Shown: positions 44,221-53,785, numbered from the stretch's first letter. The stretch is 64,000 nt of DNA from CAVPDE01 sp963702565 (GCA_963702565.1 CAVPDE010000005.1:130011-194010), one strand, 5' to 3'. Notes: generated by a model not told the origin, from the letters alone. Translations and numbers: made by a program.

Positions 44221-45093
44221 TCAGATTCTCTCTTCCAGTTCCTTCTGTTTCCCGTAGAGTCCCGACGGCTTGATCACCAGCACGATCAGAATAGCAATCA
44301 GGCTCACGATCATGGTCCAGTGGGATCCGATGTAGGTATCCGTAAAGCGCTGCGCAAAGCCCACGACGAGGCTGGCCACGATCACGCCGCCTGTGCTGCC
44401 CAGGCCTCCGATAATGGAGACCGCCAAGGCATTGATCAGCACATCATAGCCTTGACTCACCGAGATGGTTCCCAGGGGAATGATAATCGTTGCGGCAATG
44501 GCGGCAAGCCCCGCCCCGAAGGACACGCTCAGCGTGGCGATCCAGTCCGAATCCATGCCAAAGGTGAGAGCGGTCCGCTCGTCCTGGGCAATCCCCCTGA
44601 AAGCCAGCCCCAGGGAGGTGTGATGAACAAAAAGCCAGAGCAGGAAGACCAGGACCGCGGCCGAAATCACGATCAGGATCCTTTGCATGTCCACGTACAC
44701 GTCGCCGATCATGAAGCTCTCGTCAATAAAGACCGGGAGAGCGTACTCGATACCGATAAAACCCAAGTACCGGAAGAACTCGAGGATGGCCAAGCCGATC
44801 CCGAAGGTCGCAATCACTTCGGACAGGGCCTGCCCTCGCACGCGCATCAGGATAAAGCGGTACATGAGGGCGCCGATAAACGCTGTAAAGAGAATGGAGA
44901 GGATCGCCGAGATCAGATAGGGGATACCCAGGAGGTACAAAAGCATCCAGGTCACGAAAGCGGCCAGGATGTAGAGGGCCCCGTAGGCGAAATTGGATAC
45001 CCCGCTGATGCCGAAAGTCAGGTTGAACCCGATGGACATCAGGATCAGGATGACGCTGTTTATGACGGCGTAAACAATCGTCCCTAGAAACAC
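44221..45093 (-). CDS. livH: Branched-chain-type ABC transporter permease LivH (system 1)
   Basis: A 290-residue permease with about eight spans. The LivH pattern is clear: GFNLTFGISGVSNFAYGALY (near residue 21), ISQDERTALTFGMD-like segment (IAQDERTALTFGM, near 170) and AVSIIGGLGSTGGVIVASL (near 230). It starts at a GTG (45093) preceded by GGGGAACTTAAGGC. It is the first permease gene of system 1, after the binding-protein gene, with a GGCACAAAGGGACA-family repeat between them. Confidence 0.87.
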   Translation of the reverse strand: MFLGTIVYAVINSVILILMSIGFNLTFGISGVSNFAYGALYILAAFVTWMLLYLLGIPYLISAILSILFTAFIGALMYRFILMRVRGQALSEVIATFGIGLAILEFFRYLGFIGIEYALPVFIDESFMIGDVYVDMQRILIVISAAVLVFLLWLFVHHTSLGLAFRGIAQDERTALTFGMDSDWIATLSVSFGAGLAAIAATIIIPLGTISVSQGYDVLINALAVSIIGGLGSTGGVIVASLVVGFAQRFTDTYIGSHWTMIVSLIAILIVLVIKPSGLYGKQKELEERI

Positions 45094-45170
45094 GCCTTAA
45101 GTTCCCCTATGGGTTTAGCCCGAGACCTGAGCAACCTTGTCAACTACTGCCGCGTCAAGCAGAAAACTTC

Positions 45171-45250
45171 AGGGACAAAGTCGCAAAGCCACAGAGCGGA
45201 AAAAGCATCATATCTCTTTCTCTCTTTGTGCCTCTGTGCCTTTGTCCCTT
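45171..45250. repeat. Word-repeat hairpin, GGCACAAAGGGACA family, copy 3
   Basis: The left arm AGGGACAAAGTCGCAAAGCC continues ACAGAGCGG. The right arm CTCTTTGTGCCTCTGTGCCT continues TTGTCCCT. It lies between the binding-protein gene and livH of system 1. Confidence 0.6.
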
Positions 45251-45255
45251 CATGA

Positions 45256-46527
45256 CTACTTCGCTGCTTTCAAGCCCGCAGGAAGCTGGATCTTACCGTC
45301 CGCAATCGCTTCAGGGAAAACATTTACACGGCCGCCTTTGTCTGTCCATTGGAAAGCACACGCCACAGCCGATGCATTGGGATCTAGGTCATACACAGCC
45401 TGATTCCCTTCATCAAACTTGATGCGTCCCACAACGCCCACCCTGTCCGTTTTCTTTATCTCCGCAGCAATCTTATCAGGATCTAAGCTTCCCGCACGCT
45501 CGATCGCTTCCGTTAAAATATACACCGAATCATAAGTGGGCCCAGGGCCATGGCCCGCTTCCATAGGTTTTTTGAACTTCTTTTCATAGGCCTCAACGAA
45601 GGCAACGGATTTGGGAACCTTCTTTGAAGCGACAGCGCTTCCAAGTTCAAAATTACAGTTGATAGCGCCACCGATCTTCCCATCAAAGGTCTTCCAGGCT
45701 CCGGGCCCAGCAAGAGGAGAAATAAATCCGGCCATCAGAGCGGGGATCTTCATGGATTTCCACTGCTTCACCAGGGTTCCGCTTTGAGGCATGTCGAAGA
45801 GCGGAAGAATGACCTGCGCACCGCCGTTTTTTGCCTTCATCAAAGCAGAAGAGAAGTCCGAAGCGCCCGTGGGATAGCTCTCCTGACCAACTATTGTCCA
45901 GCCGGCTTTCTCGAAATAGTTCTTCACCATGCCGTCTGCCGTGGCCCTTGTCCAACCCACATCTTGATTCATTATGAATACCTTGTTGAACCCGAATTCT
46001 TTCTTTGCGAAATCCATGATTCCCACAAGGTACTTCACTAGGTGTCTCGCATTTAGGCAGGACCTGAAGACGTATTTATACTTCTCCGGATCTGCTTTTA
46101 CCTTATCTTCGGAACTTGGCGCCATAGCTATCGTTCCGATCATAGGGACTTTGTATTTCGCAATAATGTCCATTCCCGCAAGCAGGGCTTCTGAGCGAAA
46201 GGGGCCGATCAGTAGAGCCGTCGGCTTTTTTTCCAGGATCAGCTTCTCGATCCCCATCAGGGCCTCAGGAACCGGTACGCCCGGGGCTGCGTCACGAATG
46301 TCAATCGATTCCACTTTAAGCATTCTCTTCTCCGAACCGACCTTCACCCCTCCCTTGGCATTGATGTCCGCAACCGCCATCTCCACAATGGCCAGTCCCT
46401 CCTTTCCCTCTACAAATCCCGTGGATGTCGGTACACCGATGACAATAGGATCCGCTGCGTACGCGGAAAAGGAGAACACAAATCCCAGCACCAAAAAGAA
46501 ACCCATCACCCCGATTCGCCTTTTCAT
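45256..46527 (-). CDS. livK: Branched-chain-type ABC transporter substrate-binding protein (system 1)
   Basis: A 423-residue periplasmic protein with a signal peptide (IGVMGFFLVLGFVFSFSAYA). The mature part has the LivK-type fold: DPIVIGVPTSTGFVEGKEG, IEKLILEKKPTALLIGPFRS, KVFIMNQDVGWTRATADGM and GPGPTYDSVYILTEAIE. AAGGAGGAGAGGC is a strong ribosome binding site. Although called branched-chain amino-acid binding, this family in anaerobes often takes aromatic or other organic acids. The gene heads system 1 and is preceded by a 308-base non-coding gap where its promoter should lie. Confidence 0.87.
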   Translation of the reverse strand: MKRRIGVMGFFLVLGFVFSFSAYAADPIVIGVPTSTGFVEGKEGLAIVEMAVADINAKGGVKVGSEKRMLKVESIDIRDAAPGVPVPEALMGIEKLILEKKPTALLIGPFRSEALLAGMDIIAKYKVPMIGTIAMAPSSEDKVKADPEKYKYVFRSCLNARHLVKYLVGIMDFAKKEFGFNKVFIMNQDVGWTRATADGMVKNYFEKAGWTIVGQESYPTGASDFSSALMKAKNGGAQVILPLFDMPQSGTLVKQWKSMKIPALMAGFISPLAGPGAWKTFDGKIGGAINCNFELGSAVASKKVPKSVAFVEAYEKKFKKPMEAGHGPGPTYDSVYILTEAIERAGSLDPDKIAAEIKKTDRVGVVGRIKFDEGNQAVYDLDPNASAVACAFQWTDKGGRVNVFPEAIADGKIQLPAGLKAAK

Positions 46528-46835
46528 GCCTCTCCTCCTTTTTCTTTGGCTTCTTCCATGGAAGTCGCCCGGTTATGTGTACAAGTTGGTGCGGATTCTA
46601 ATGCAGCTTTTCAAGAAAATCAATTTCTATGTTCCCTGCGTTCAGTTTTTGGCGCTATCCTTTCAAGGCCTCCATGGTCACCTTTCTCAATTCACGCTTC
46701 AAGGTTTTACCCTCCTTCCCCTCGCCGCTTACTTAGTGCTTCGAGTCGCAATTACAGCAACGTATCCAAGGAGCTTAGGCCTCCGCAATGGCTCCCTCAG
46801 CACTAAGTCCTGAGGGAATAAATACGTCATCGAAT
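46528..46835. other. Intergenic stretch before the system 1 binding-protein gene
   Basis: This 308-base gap should carry a promoter for system 1. I see no convincing -35/-10 pair or reading frame. There is one hairpin, CCCTCAG with CTGAGGG around GACTTAGTG (minus strand, about 46815-46793), and the same ACTTAGTGC word recurs inverted at about 46731-46739. The hairpin could end the DUF169 transcript. Confidence 0.4.
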
Positions 46836-47600
46836 TTATGACTCGATGGACTTAGCCTTCTTGGAGGGGCTGATGCCCAGCTCCGAAAGCAGTCTTCCGA
46901 CAAACTCCATTCCGTCCGGTTTATAGGCAGGTAAAACCCATGGCATTTCGTGTAAGGTCTTCAGGATGGAAGGCAGGAGGTCAAAAGGGATGGAAATGAT
47001 TTGTCGGCCTTCGGGAAAAAGTTTCCTGCGCTTCATTCCGTGGCCCAGTCCTGTCAGGTTGTAGTTGAGCTTCCCGCTCAGGTAGGGATAGATGTAGGTC
47101 CACGCGCACCCGATGGCAGGAGTGAATTTGCTCTCCCATACTTCCCCTGTCCTGTAGCTCATGGCGCGGAGCAGGATTTCGGTCTGGTCGGCATTCGCTA
47201 GGAGGATCAGGAGGTCCGGGTCATAGGAAAGTTTGTCTAAAGGAGAAAAGGAAACAAAGTGAACGACTCCTCTGCCTAACTTGGGAATGTGAAGGTAGAG
47301 ACGACTTGCAGAGCGTGGCTCTTCAAAAATCCGGAGCCCCGCCCCGAATTCCCCGCTGATAAAAGGTTCCGGGGAGTCGGCCTGCCCTAAAACGTACAGG
47401 CCCGCCTCACAGACATGATTTCCCGCATCTACGAAAAACGCATTCCCCTGCTGCGCCTTCTTGAGCATCTCACAGAGGGCCATCTTTTCATTCAGTCGTT
47501 CCATGTTCGCCGGCCGTCTGGTGAGAAACTTGACGCCAACAGGCGGCACGTCAAAGGCGAACTTGTCCAGAATGGCGAGATCTTCTTTGCTGAGAGTCAT
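46836..47600 (-). CDS. DUF169 family protein
   Basis: A 254-residue soluble protein of the DUF169 family. It has the conserved cysteine-bearing segment MALCEMLKKAQQGNAFFVD (near residue 41) followed by NHVCEAGLYVLGQ (near 61), then VHFVSFSPLDKLSYDPDLLI and AIGCAWTYIYPYLSGKLNY (near 163). The function of DUF169 is not established. The paired cysteines suggest metal, Fe-S or corrinoid/thiol chemistry. It sits between two Liv transporter sets on the same strand, 108 bases after one binding-protein gene and 308 bases before the other, so it may belong to either uptake system. Confidence 0.8.
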   Translation of the reverse strand: MTLSKEDLAILDKFAFDVPPVGVKFLTRRPANMERLNEKMALCEMLKKAQQGNAFFVDAGNHVCEAGLYVLGQADSPEPFISGEFGAGLRIFEEPRSASRLYLHIPKLGRGVVHFVSFSPLDKLSYDPDLLILLANADQTEILLRAMSYRTGEVWESKFTPAIGCAWTYIYPYLSGKLNYNLTGLGHGMKRRKLFPEGRQIISIPFDLLPSILKTLHEMPWVLPAYKPDGMEFVGRLLSELGISPSKKAKSIES

Positions 47601-47652
47601 GGGAAGGCCGGCTCCTTAACGGTTTCTCGTTCTACGATCTGACGGCTCTGTC

Positions 47653-47698
47653 AAATCCCCCCCACCCCCCTTTTCTAAAGGGGGGCAACGGGGGATTT
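47653..47698. repeat. C-run/G-run REP-type palindrome
   Basis: The arms AAATCCCCCCCACCCCCC and GGGGGGCAACGGGGGATTT enclose TTTTCTAAA. This palindrome type is found in many bacterial genomes between genes. Here it separates the system 2 binding-protein gene from the DUF169 gene. Confidence 0.7.
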
Positions 47699-47708
47699 AT
47701 CGCGGTGG

Positions 47709-48953
47709 TTATTTCTTCGTGTAAATGTGGCGCAGCGGGGTCGATCCCACCTTGACCACCTTACCCTTCTGCACCTGGTCGATCCGGATTTCATCCACTC
47801 CCTCGATGTCTCCCGGGCCGTAGGTCAGAGGGGTGCTGCTGATGCCGCCTGTTTCAAGGTTCTTGATCCTGTAGAAGCCATTCTCCAGCACAGCCTTGGG
47901 CGTCAGCTTGTCAACAGGAACCTTTTCCATGGCCAGCCGCAAGGCTTCAACCTGGATCATGGCTTCGAGGAACCCCCCCTGGTACATGATGTGGGTGACG
48001 AACTTGTTGGGGTGATTCAATTTCTGTGCTTCGATCATGAACTTCACGCCGGGCGCAGGATCATCCCACGAGGGGAAGCTGCCGGCGCACACATACCCGT
48101 CGCCCAGTTCCTTCATCGCATCAGCGAAAACGACCGCATGCCCGGGAGAGGCAACGCCGAAGGTCATCTTGTAAGCCTGAAAGGGGCCCATGCCCAGCCG
48201 GACCATTTCCTTGACGGTTGGCTGTGAGCCGGGGTTGATCATAACGCCCAGGGCAAGATCCGCTCCTTTTTCCTTGAGCCACGTCAATTGGGTGGTGGGC
48301 GGCGAGGTGGGCACAAGAGGCACATACTGGGTGCCTATGAACTCATATCCGATCTTCTCCAGATAGGTCTGCATCTCAGGGATCTCGATGGACTTGCCCA
48401 TGGCGTTGTCCGCCGTGAGATAAGCCACCTTGGGCTTTCTCGCTTCCTTCCAGTTCCCTTTGAACCAATCCGCGATGGCGCCCATGCAATCGGTATAAAT
48501 GGGGTAATAGGTGAAGCAGCTTTGGGGCGGGGACAGGTAGTAGGGTCCTGTGGCCATGCTCGTGGCTCCCATGCCGTCCTCCCACATCCTGTCTTTGAGG
48601 GCGAGCGCAATAGGAGACCCCGATATCCTGGCGACCAGCATTCCCTTGCCCTTGAGCTCCTCGTAGATCGGCAGTGCCTTGGCCGGCTTGAGTTCGTCAT
48701 CGCGCCACAGCACTTCCAGGGTGATGTCTGCGGGCAGCTTCTCCGTTCTCCAGGGAGCCAGCTTCTTGGTCGTGTTCACGTACTTGACATAGTCCTCAAA
48801 GGCAGCCAGCACTGCCGCCGAGTCTTCGGCAAAGGGCCCGGTCAGGGACTGGGTGCCTCCCACGTACAGGGTTTTCGCATACAGGGTTGAACCTCCCAAC
48901 AACACGATCACCATCGCCAATGACGCTATTGCAGCCACTTTGATTCTACCCAT
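47709..48953 (-). CDS. livK: Branched-chain-type ABC transporter substrate-binding protein (system 2)
   Basis: A 414-residue periplasmic protein: signal peptide VAAIASLAMVIVLLGGSTLYA, then the periplasmic-binding fold (YVGGTQSLTGPFAEDSAAVL, KPKVAYLTADNAMGKSIEIP and GFLEAMIQVEALRLAMEKV). The start is the ATG at 48953 with GGAGGGAAG upstream; longer frames begin in non-conserved sequence. It follows livM of system 2. It differs clearly in sequence from the system 1 binding protein, so the two importers probably take different substrates. Confidence 0.87.
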   Translation of the reverse strand: MGRIKVAAIASLAMVIVLLGGSTLYAKTLYVGGTQSLTGPFAEDSAAVLAAFEDYVKYVNTTKKLAPWRTEKLPADITLEVLWRDDELKPAKALPIYEELKGKGMLVARISGSPIALALKDRMWEDGMGATSMATGPYYLSPPQSCFTYYPIYTDCMGAIADWFKGNWKEARKPKVAYLTADNAMGKSIEIPEMQTYLEKIGYEFIGTQYVPLVPTSPPTTQLTWLKEKGADLALGVMINPGSQPTVKEMVRLGMGPFQAYKMTFGVASPGHAVVFADAMKELGDGYVCAGSFPSWDDPAPGVKFMIEAQKLNHPNKFVTHIMYQGGFLEAMIQVEALRLAMEKVPVDKLTPKAVLENGFYRIKNLETGGISSTPLTYGPGDIEGVDEIRIDQVQKGKVVKVGSTPLRHIYTKK

Positions 48954-49028
48954 CTCTTCCCTCCTTTTCCTTTCATGGTTTCGTTCGCATCTCACATCGG
49001 ACACTTTAGGAAGCGGGACCACCCCCTT

Positions 49029-50084
49029 TCATTCTGACACTTCATGGGAGAAAGGCCAAAGCCTGAAGTAGGCCTTGACCATTTCCCAGCGGTGATGAAG
49101 TCCCCTTGGCTCAAAGATAAGAAAAATGATGATGACCAGTCCGTGCGATATGAGGGCCAAGGACGCCGCGGCCTGGGGCGCAACCGCCGCTGATAAAATC
49201 GGGCCCGCAACGGTGACGAGCTCGTCCAGCAGCTTGAGGGCGACGGCGCCTAAAACAGCCCCTGTCGTACTCCCCATACCGCCGACAATCAACATCCCTA
49301 GGTACCAGACGGAATCCATAAAGGGAAACTGGTCTGTGCTGGCGAAACTGTAGTAGTGAATGAGCAATGACCCGGCCACTCCCGCATATACACAGCCGAT
49401 GAAGAATGCCTGCAGCTTGTAACTCCAAAGACTCACCCCCATGACCTCTGCCGCCAGATCGTTGTCCCGGATCGCGATGAACGCCCTTCCTGCCTTGGTC
49501 CGCACAATGTTCTTGGCCACCAGCGTGGCCAGGCAGGTCAACCCCATCACCAGGTAAAAATAGTTGGTCTTGGAGCTCAGCGAAATGCTTCCTATCTTGG
49601 CCCTGGGCACACTGAGGCCGTCCGCTCCACCGGTGATGCTGTGCAGTTGGATAACGGCCCAAATGATAATAAAATGAGCGGCGATGGTCGCCATGATGAG
49701 GTAGAAGCCCTTGATCTTTAAGGAAGGGAGGCCGAAGATCAAACCGGCTATACCGGCAGCAAAGGCACCACAAGGGAGAGCCAGCCAGAAGGGGACACCG
49801 AGCTTGGCACACAAAATGGCCGAAGTGTACCCTCCCACGGCCATGAAGCCTGCATGGCCGATGGAGATTTGACCGCAGTAGCCGGTCAAGATGTTGAGCC
49901 CGTGAACGCTGATGACCGAAATCCCCATCATGGTCAGTATGGTGAGTATCCTGTCGCTGCAAAAGAGGGGGCAAGCAAACAGCAAGACAAGAAAGGCAAG
50001 CACACTGCCCCATTGCAACTTCGAGTGAAAGATAGCCATATCCTGGCCGTAATTTTCTTGAAAGGTTCCGATGCCCAAAGCCAT
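49029..50084 (-). CDS. livM: Branched-chain-type ABC transporter permease LivM (system 2)
   Basis: A 351-residue permease with about nine spans. LivM motifs: GLNILTGYCGQISIGHAGFM (near residue 60), LPSLKIKGFYLIMATIAAHF (near 123) and VGGMGSTTGAVLGAVALKLL (near 268). A transmembrane channel with LivH of the same set, whose stop lies 3 bases before this start. The first 15 residues (ALGIGTFQENYGQ) are not typical, and the ATG at residue 16 is an alternative start. Confidence 0.87.
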   Translation of the reverse strand: MALGIGTFQENYGQDMAIFHSKLQWGSVLAFLVLLFACPLFCSDRILTILTMMGISVISVHGLNILTGYCGQISIGHAGFMAVGGYTSAILCAKLGVPFWLALPCGAFAAGIAGLIFGLPSLKIKGFYLIMATIAAHFIIIWAVIQLHSITGGADGLSVPRAKIGSISLSSKTNYFYLVMGLTCLATLVAKNIVRTKAGRAFIAIRDNDLAAEVMGVSLWSYKLQAFFIGCVYAGVAGSLLIHYYSFASTDQFPFMDSVWYLGMLIVGGMGSTTGAVLGAVALKLLDELVTVAGPILSAAVAPQAAASLALISHGLVIIIFLIFEPRGLHHRWEMVKAYFRLWPFSHEVSE

Positions 50085-50087
50085 GGC

Positions 50088-50975
50088 TTAAACCCTCTCG
50101 ATCCTGACCAGGCCAAAGAGCCCATAAGGCCTGAAAATGAGCACGATGATCATGACGAAAAAGGGGAAGACCTGAGCCAGTGCTCCGCCGGGCAGAAGAG
50201 GGTCCAGGTAACCGGCAGCGACGTTTTCCAGCATGCCCAGTATGATTCCGCCTACAATGGCCCCGCCGATGGAGTTCACCCCGCCCAGCAGCACCACGGC
50301 GAATGCCTTGAGGCCGATATTTGCGAGTTCCATGTTCGCGCCGGAAACGCCCCCCAGGAGGATGCCGCCGATGACCCCGACCACACTCGCGATGACCCAT
50401 GACACCGCATAGACGGTTGTCGCTCGGATGCCGACACTCTGAACCACCTGCAAATCCTCGGCTGTGGCCCTCATGGCCAACCCGATCTTGGTGTAGCGGA
50501 ACACGATCATGAGAATCGCCACACAAATCACCGAGACGATGAGCCCGATCAAGGACTCAGAAGGTACGGAGATGGCGCCGACCTTTAGGTTGATCGTCGG
50601 CAACAACCCATGGTAAGCTTTGTATTCGGCGCCCCAGAGCAAGGTGGCCAGCCCACCCAATACGGTGGAAAGGGCTATGGTCGCCATGACGACGGCAAGC
50701 ACCGGCTCACCGAGCAGAGGACGGAGGATCAGACGTTCGATCAACAAGCCCATGAAGATTGCCGTCACGATCGCCATCACGAGAGCGGCCCATATCGGCA
50801 AGCCGAAGGTCACCAGGAAGGTGAAGCCGAGATAGCCGCCGATCAGGACAAAATGCCCCTGGGCAATGTTGAACACCTCGGAGCATTTGAGAATGATCAC
50901 AAAGCCAATGGCGATGAGGGCATAGACCATGCCCTGAGCCAAGCCGGTTACCACGAGTTGCAAAAAGAAGGTCAT
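50088..50975 (-). CDS. livH: Branched-chain-type ABC transporter permease LivH (system 2)
   Basis: A 295-residue permease with about eight spans and LivH motifs IGFVIILKCSEVFNIAQGHF (near residue 21), RATAEDLQVVQSVGIRATTV (near 165) and VLLGGVNSIGGAIVGGIILG (near 228). Its ATG overlaps the stop of the CoA ligase gene in front (ATGA at 50975-50972), so ligase and transporter are translated from one message. This links acid activation directly to uptake. Confidence 0.87.
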   Translation of the reverse strand: MTFFLQLVVTGLAQGMVYALIAIGFVIILKCSEVFNIAQGHFVLIGGYLGFTFLVTFGLPIWAALVMAIVTAIFMGLLIERLILRPLLGEPVLAVVMATIALSTVLGGLATLLWGAEYKAYHGLLPTINLKVGAISVPSESLIGLIVSVICVAILMIVFRYTKIGLAMRATAEDLQVVQSVGIRATTVYAVSWVIASVVGVIGGILLGGVSGANMELANIGLKAFAVVLLGGVNSIGGAIVGGIILGMLENVAAGYLDPLLPGGALAQVFPFFVMIIVLIFRPYGLFGLVRIERV

Positions 50976-52900
50976 GCGCCAGCTCCTTCAACAGACTGGA
51001 TTCGAAGCGTCGCCCTGCCGGTTCCCGTGCCGGCGTCGCTGTGTCCGACCCGCACGTCTACCGGCACCTCCGTCCTGTCCCTGTAAATCGCTTCAATGAG
51101 TTCCCTGTAACGTTTTCCCAGAAATGCCCTTCTCAGTCTCCTGTTCCTGGTGAGCTCCCCCTCGTCAGGATCGAGTTCCCTGTGGAGCATAACATACTTC
51201 CTTATCCTGGAGCCGGGCGACGAGGCGGTGTTCACCCTGTCGATGTCCTGCTTGATGAGTTCGTAAACCTCAGGCCGTTGAGCGAGTTCTGTGAAAGTGC
51301 TGTACGGCACCCTCCTCTCCCCCGCCCACTTTCCAACGCTATTGTAATCGATGACAATGATGGCCGATGCGTAGAGCCCCTCAGGGCCGGCGAGTATCCA
51401 TGCATCCTTTATATAAGGACTGAACCTCAGCCTGCTTTCCATCTCTTGGGGGCTAAGGGTCTCTTCATTGGCCAGTCGAACAAGGTCCTTGACTCTGTCG
51501 ACAACCACCACGTGCCCGTCATCCCTCACAAACCCTTTGTCGCCGGTGTGAAACCATCCGTCCTTGAGCACTTCCGAAGTCTTCTCAGGATTCTTGTAAT
51601 ACCCGACAAAGGTGCCGGGCTGCCTATAAGAAATCTCACCATCATCGGCTATTCTCACTTCCGTTTCCTTGTGCGCAGGTCCGACCGTTTCCAGACGGAT
51701 ATCCTCATTTCTTGCGCCGCTCAGGGCTCCACCCTCTGTGGTTCCGTAGAGGCTCTTGAGCGGGAGATGGAGGGCATGGTAGAACCTTAAGGCATCTGCG
51801 CTGAGAATAGTCCCGGTGGTGTAGCAGATCCTCGCCTTCTGCAGCCCCAGACTGTGTCTTATGGGCTCAAGAAGTGTGGTGTCGGCCATCCAATAGATCA
51901 TTCTCCGGAACAGACCCGGTTTCTGTTTTTTGTAGGATGCCTCGGCCATCCTATAGCCCACAGGCATGAGCACTCGAAAAGCAAGGCGCTTGATGGGGTC
52001 GGCGCCTGAAATCCTCGCCCTCACCAGGGCGGCCTGGCTCTCCCAAACCCGGGCGCCACGGAATACGATGCTGGGACCTATTTCCATCGCGTCCCGCTGC
52101 TGGGTTTCAGGTCCTTCGGCAAAGTTGAGCGTGCAGCCTGAAAGAAGGTGACACCCCAAGGCGAGCCACTGCTCGTTGATCCAAACGGGTGGAAGGAAGG
52201 GCACAATATTGTCCTCTTCAACCCACGGGTCAAGCCGCAGGTGATATTCCACGCCGGCCCTCAATGTTCTATAGGTATGGACAGCCCCTTTGGGGGTCTC
52301 ACCGGTGGTTCCCGACGTGTAGACAATGGCACAGACATCATCCGCTTTGCCGCTCTCTACATTGCTCTCAAAGAGCCCCGGATGTTCCTTTTCGTAAGCT
52401 TTACCGAGTTCCAGCACCTCCCTGAATCCCATCAGGGCAGGATCCCTGTAGTGGGCCAAACCTTTAAAGCTCCAAAAAAGGATCTTCTTCAAAAGAGGGA
52501 GGGCATCCTTGACCTGAAGCAATTTGTCCACCTGCTCCTGGTCTTGCACGATCGCGAAGGAGGCCTCCGAATTCTCGGCAAGGTATTGAATTTCCCGAGG
52601 GGTTAAGTCCGAATAGGCACCTACGGCCACGCCGTGGTCGGCTTGGGTTGCCAATTCGGCGTAATACCATTGCGGCGCATTGTCCCCGACGATGAGAACC
52701 TTGTCTCCCGCTTTAAGGCCCAGGGACATCAACCCCAGGGCCAGGGATTTCACACGGAGATAATAGTCCTTCCATGTGTAGGGCTGCCAGATCCCATAGT
52801 GCTTTTCGCGCAAGGCCCTGCGGGTGTCGCCGTATTTTTCGCAGTTGTGCTTCAGGACCTTGGGCCAGGTATCACCCTTATCTGTATACATCAGCTGCAT
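50972..52900 (-). CDS. Long-chain-type acyl-CoA synthetase, AMP-forming (2)
   Basis: A 642-residue acyl-adenylate synthetase of the large (FAA1-like) class. Motifs: VYTSGTTGETPKGAVHTYRT (phosphate loop, near residue 190), SLYGTTEGGALSG (near 388), WFHTGDKGFVRDDGHVVVVD (near 452) and RVKDLVRLANEETLSPQEME. The C-terminal part lacks an obvious PxGK motif, as is common in this class. The start is the ATG at 52900 or 52891 (MYTDKGDTWPKVLKHN); upstream codons are repeat DNA. It lies inside the system 2 transporter operon and overlaps livH. The substrate is probably a fatty or aryl acid. Confidence 0.83.
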   Translation of the reverse strand: MQLMYTDKGDTWPKVLKHNCEKYGDTRRALREKHYGIWQPYTWKDYYLRVKSLALGLMSLGLKAGDKVLIVGDNAPQWYYAELATQADHGVAVGAYSDLTPREIQYLAENSEASFAIVQDQEQVDKLLQVKDALPLLKKILFWSFKGLAHYRDPALMGFREVLELGKAYEKEHPGLFESNVESGKADDVCAIVYTSGTTGETPKGAVHTYRTLRAGVEYHLRLDPWVEEDNIVPFLPPVWINEQWLALGCHLLSGCTLNFAEGPETQQRDAMEIGPSIVFRGARVWESQAALVRARISGADPIKRLAFRVLMPVGYRMAEASYKKQKPGLFRRMIYWMADTTLLEPIRHSLGLQKARICYTTGTILSADALRFYHALHLPLKSLYGTTEGGALSGARNEDIRLETVGPAHKETEVRIADDGEISYRQPGTFVGYYKNPEKTSEVLKDGWFHTGDKGFVRDDGHVVVVDRVKDLVRLANEETLSPQEMESRLRFSPYIKDAWILAGPEGLYASAIIVIDYNSVGKWAGERRVPYSTFTELAQRPEVYELIKQDIDRVNTASSPGSRIRKYVMLHRELDPDEGELTRNRRLRRAFLGKRYRELIEAIYRDRTEVPVDVRVGHSDAGTGTGRATLRIQSVEGAGA

Positions 52901-52923
52901 CCTAATCTTTTCGCTTCGCTGGT

Positions 52924-52989
52924 GACGAGTCCGCTTCGCTGACGAGTGACGAGCCTTCTTCTGCTTGTCACTTGTCACTCCTTACTCGT
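52924..52989. repeat. Word-repeat hairpin, GACGAGTGACGAG family
   Basis: The left arm GACGAGTCCGCTTCGCTGAC continues GAGTGACGAG. The right arm CTTGTCACTTGTCACTCCTT continues ACTCG. It lies between livF of system 2 and the CoA ligase. Confidence 0.6.
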
Positions 52990-52990
52990 A

Positions 52991-53785
52991 TTATCCCAGC
53001 CACCTCTTTTTCCGCCTGTAGTGCTTCACGTCGCGATAGCTCTTTCTGGATCCGAGCGCCGACAGCCCCAGATAGAATTCCCGTACATCCTCATTATCCC
53101 GCAGCTTATCGGCGGCACCTCCCATCACGATTCTGCCGTTTTCCATGACATAACCCTCGTCTGCGATCCCAAGGGCGGCCATCGCATTTTGCTCCACCAG
53201 GAGGATAGCCATTTTCTGGTCACCGCGGATTCTGTCGATAATGCGGTAGATATCTTCGATGATCAGAGGGGCAAGACCAAGGGAAGGTTCGTCCAGAAGC
53301 ATCAGTCTGGGACGCGCCATGAGCGCTCGGCCGATCACCAGCATCTGCTGTTCCCCGCCCGAGAGGTAGCCGCTTGTCCGTTGGCGAAGCAACTTGATCT
53401 TCGGGAAGTAATCGAAAACGAGTTCCAGATCTTTCTTGACTCCAGACCGGTCTTTCCGGCAGTAGGCGCCGACCAGCAGGTTTTCCTCAACGCTCAGGTG
53501 TTCGAGAACCCGTCGCCCCTCCATGGCCTGGCTGATGCCCATGGCGGCAATCACCTCCGGACCATACCCATCGATCCTTTTGCCGTCAAATTCAATGCTG
53601 CCGTCCGTGACCTCTCCTTCTTCGGTCTTCAGCATTCCGGATATCGCCTTCAGCGTGGTCGTCTTGCCTGCCCCATTGGCCCCGAGCAAGGCGACAATCT
53701 TCCCCTCATGGACTTCCAGGGATACGCCTCTCAGGACCTGAATGACCTTCATGTAGGCCACTTCTATGTTCTTCACTAACAGCAT
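52991..53785 (-). CDS. livF: Branched-chain-type ABC transporter ATPase LivF (system 2)
   Basis: A 264-residue ATPase: Walker A LGANGAGKTTTLKAISG (near residue 35), signature YLSGGEQQMLVIGRALMARP (near 145), Walker B RLMLLDEPSLGLAP (near 165) and the switch His region replaced by LVEQNAMAAL, as usual for LivF. It has a longer basic C-terminal tail than system 1 (SRKSYRDVKHYRRKKRW). It follows livG across a long repeat-filled gap and precedes the CoA ligase gene. Confidence 0.88.
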   Translation of the reverse strand: MLLVKNIEVAYMKVIQVLRGVSLEVHEGKIVALLGANGAGKTTTLKAISGMLKTEEGEVTDGSIEFDGKRIDGYGPEVIAAMGISQAMEGRRVLEHLSVEENLLVGAYCRKDRSGVKKDLELVFDYFPKIKLLRQRTSGYLSGGEQQMLVIGRALMARPRLMLLDEPSLGLAPLIIEDIYRIIDRIRGDQKMAILLVEQNAMAALGIADEGYVMENGRIVMGGAADKLRDNEDVREFYLGLSALGSRKSYRDVKHYRRKKRWLG

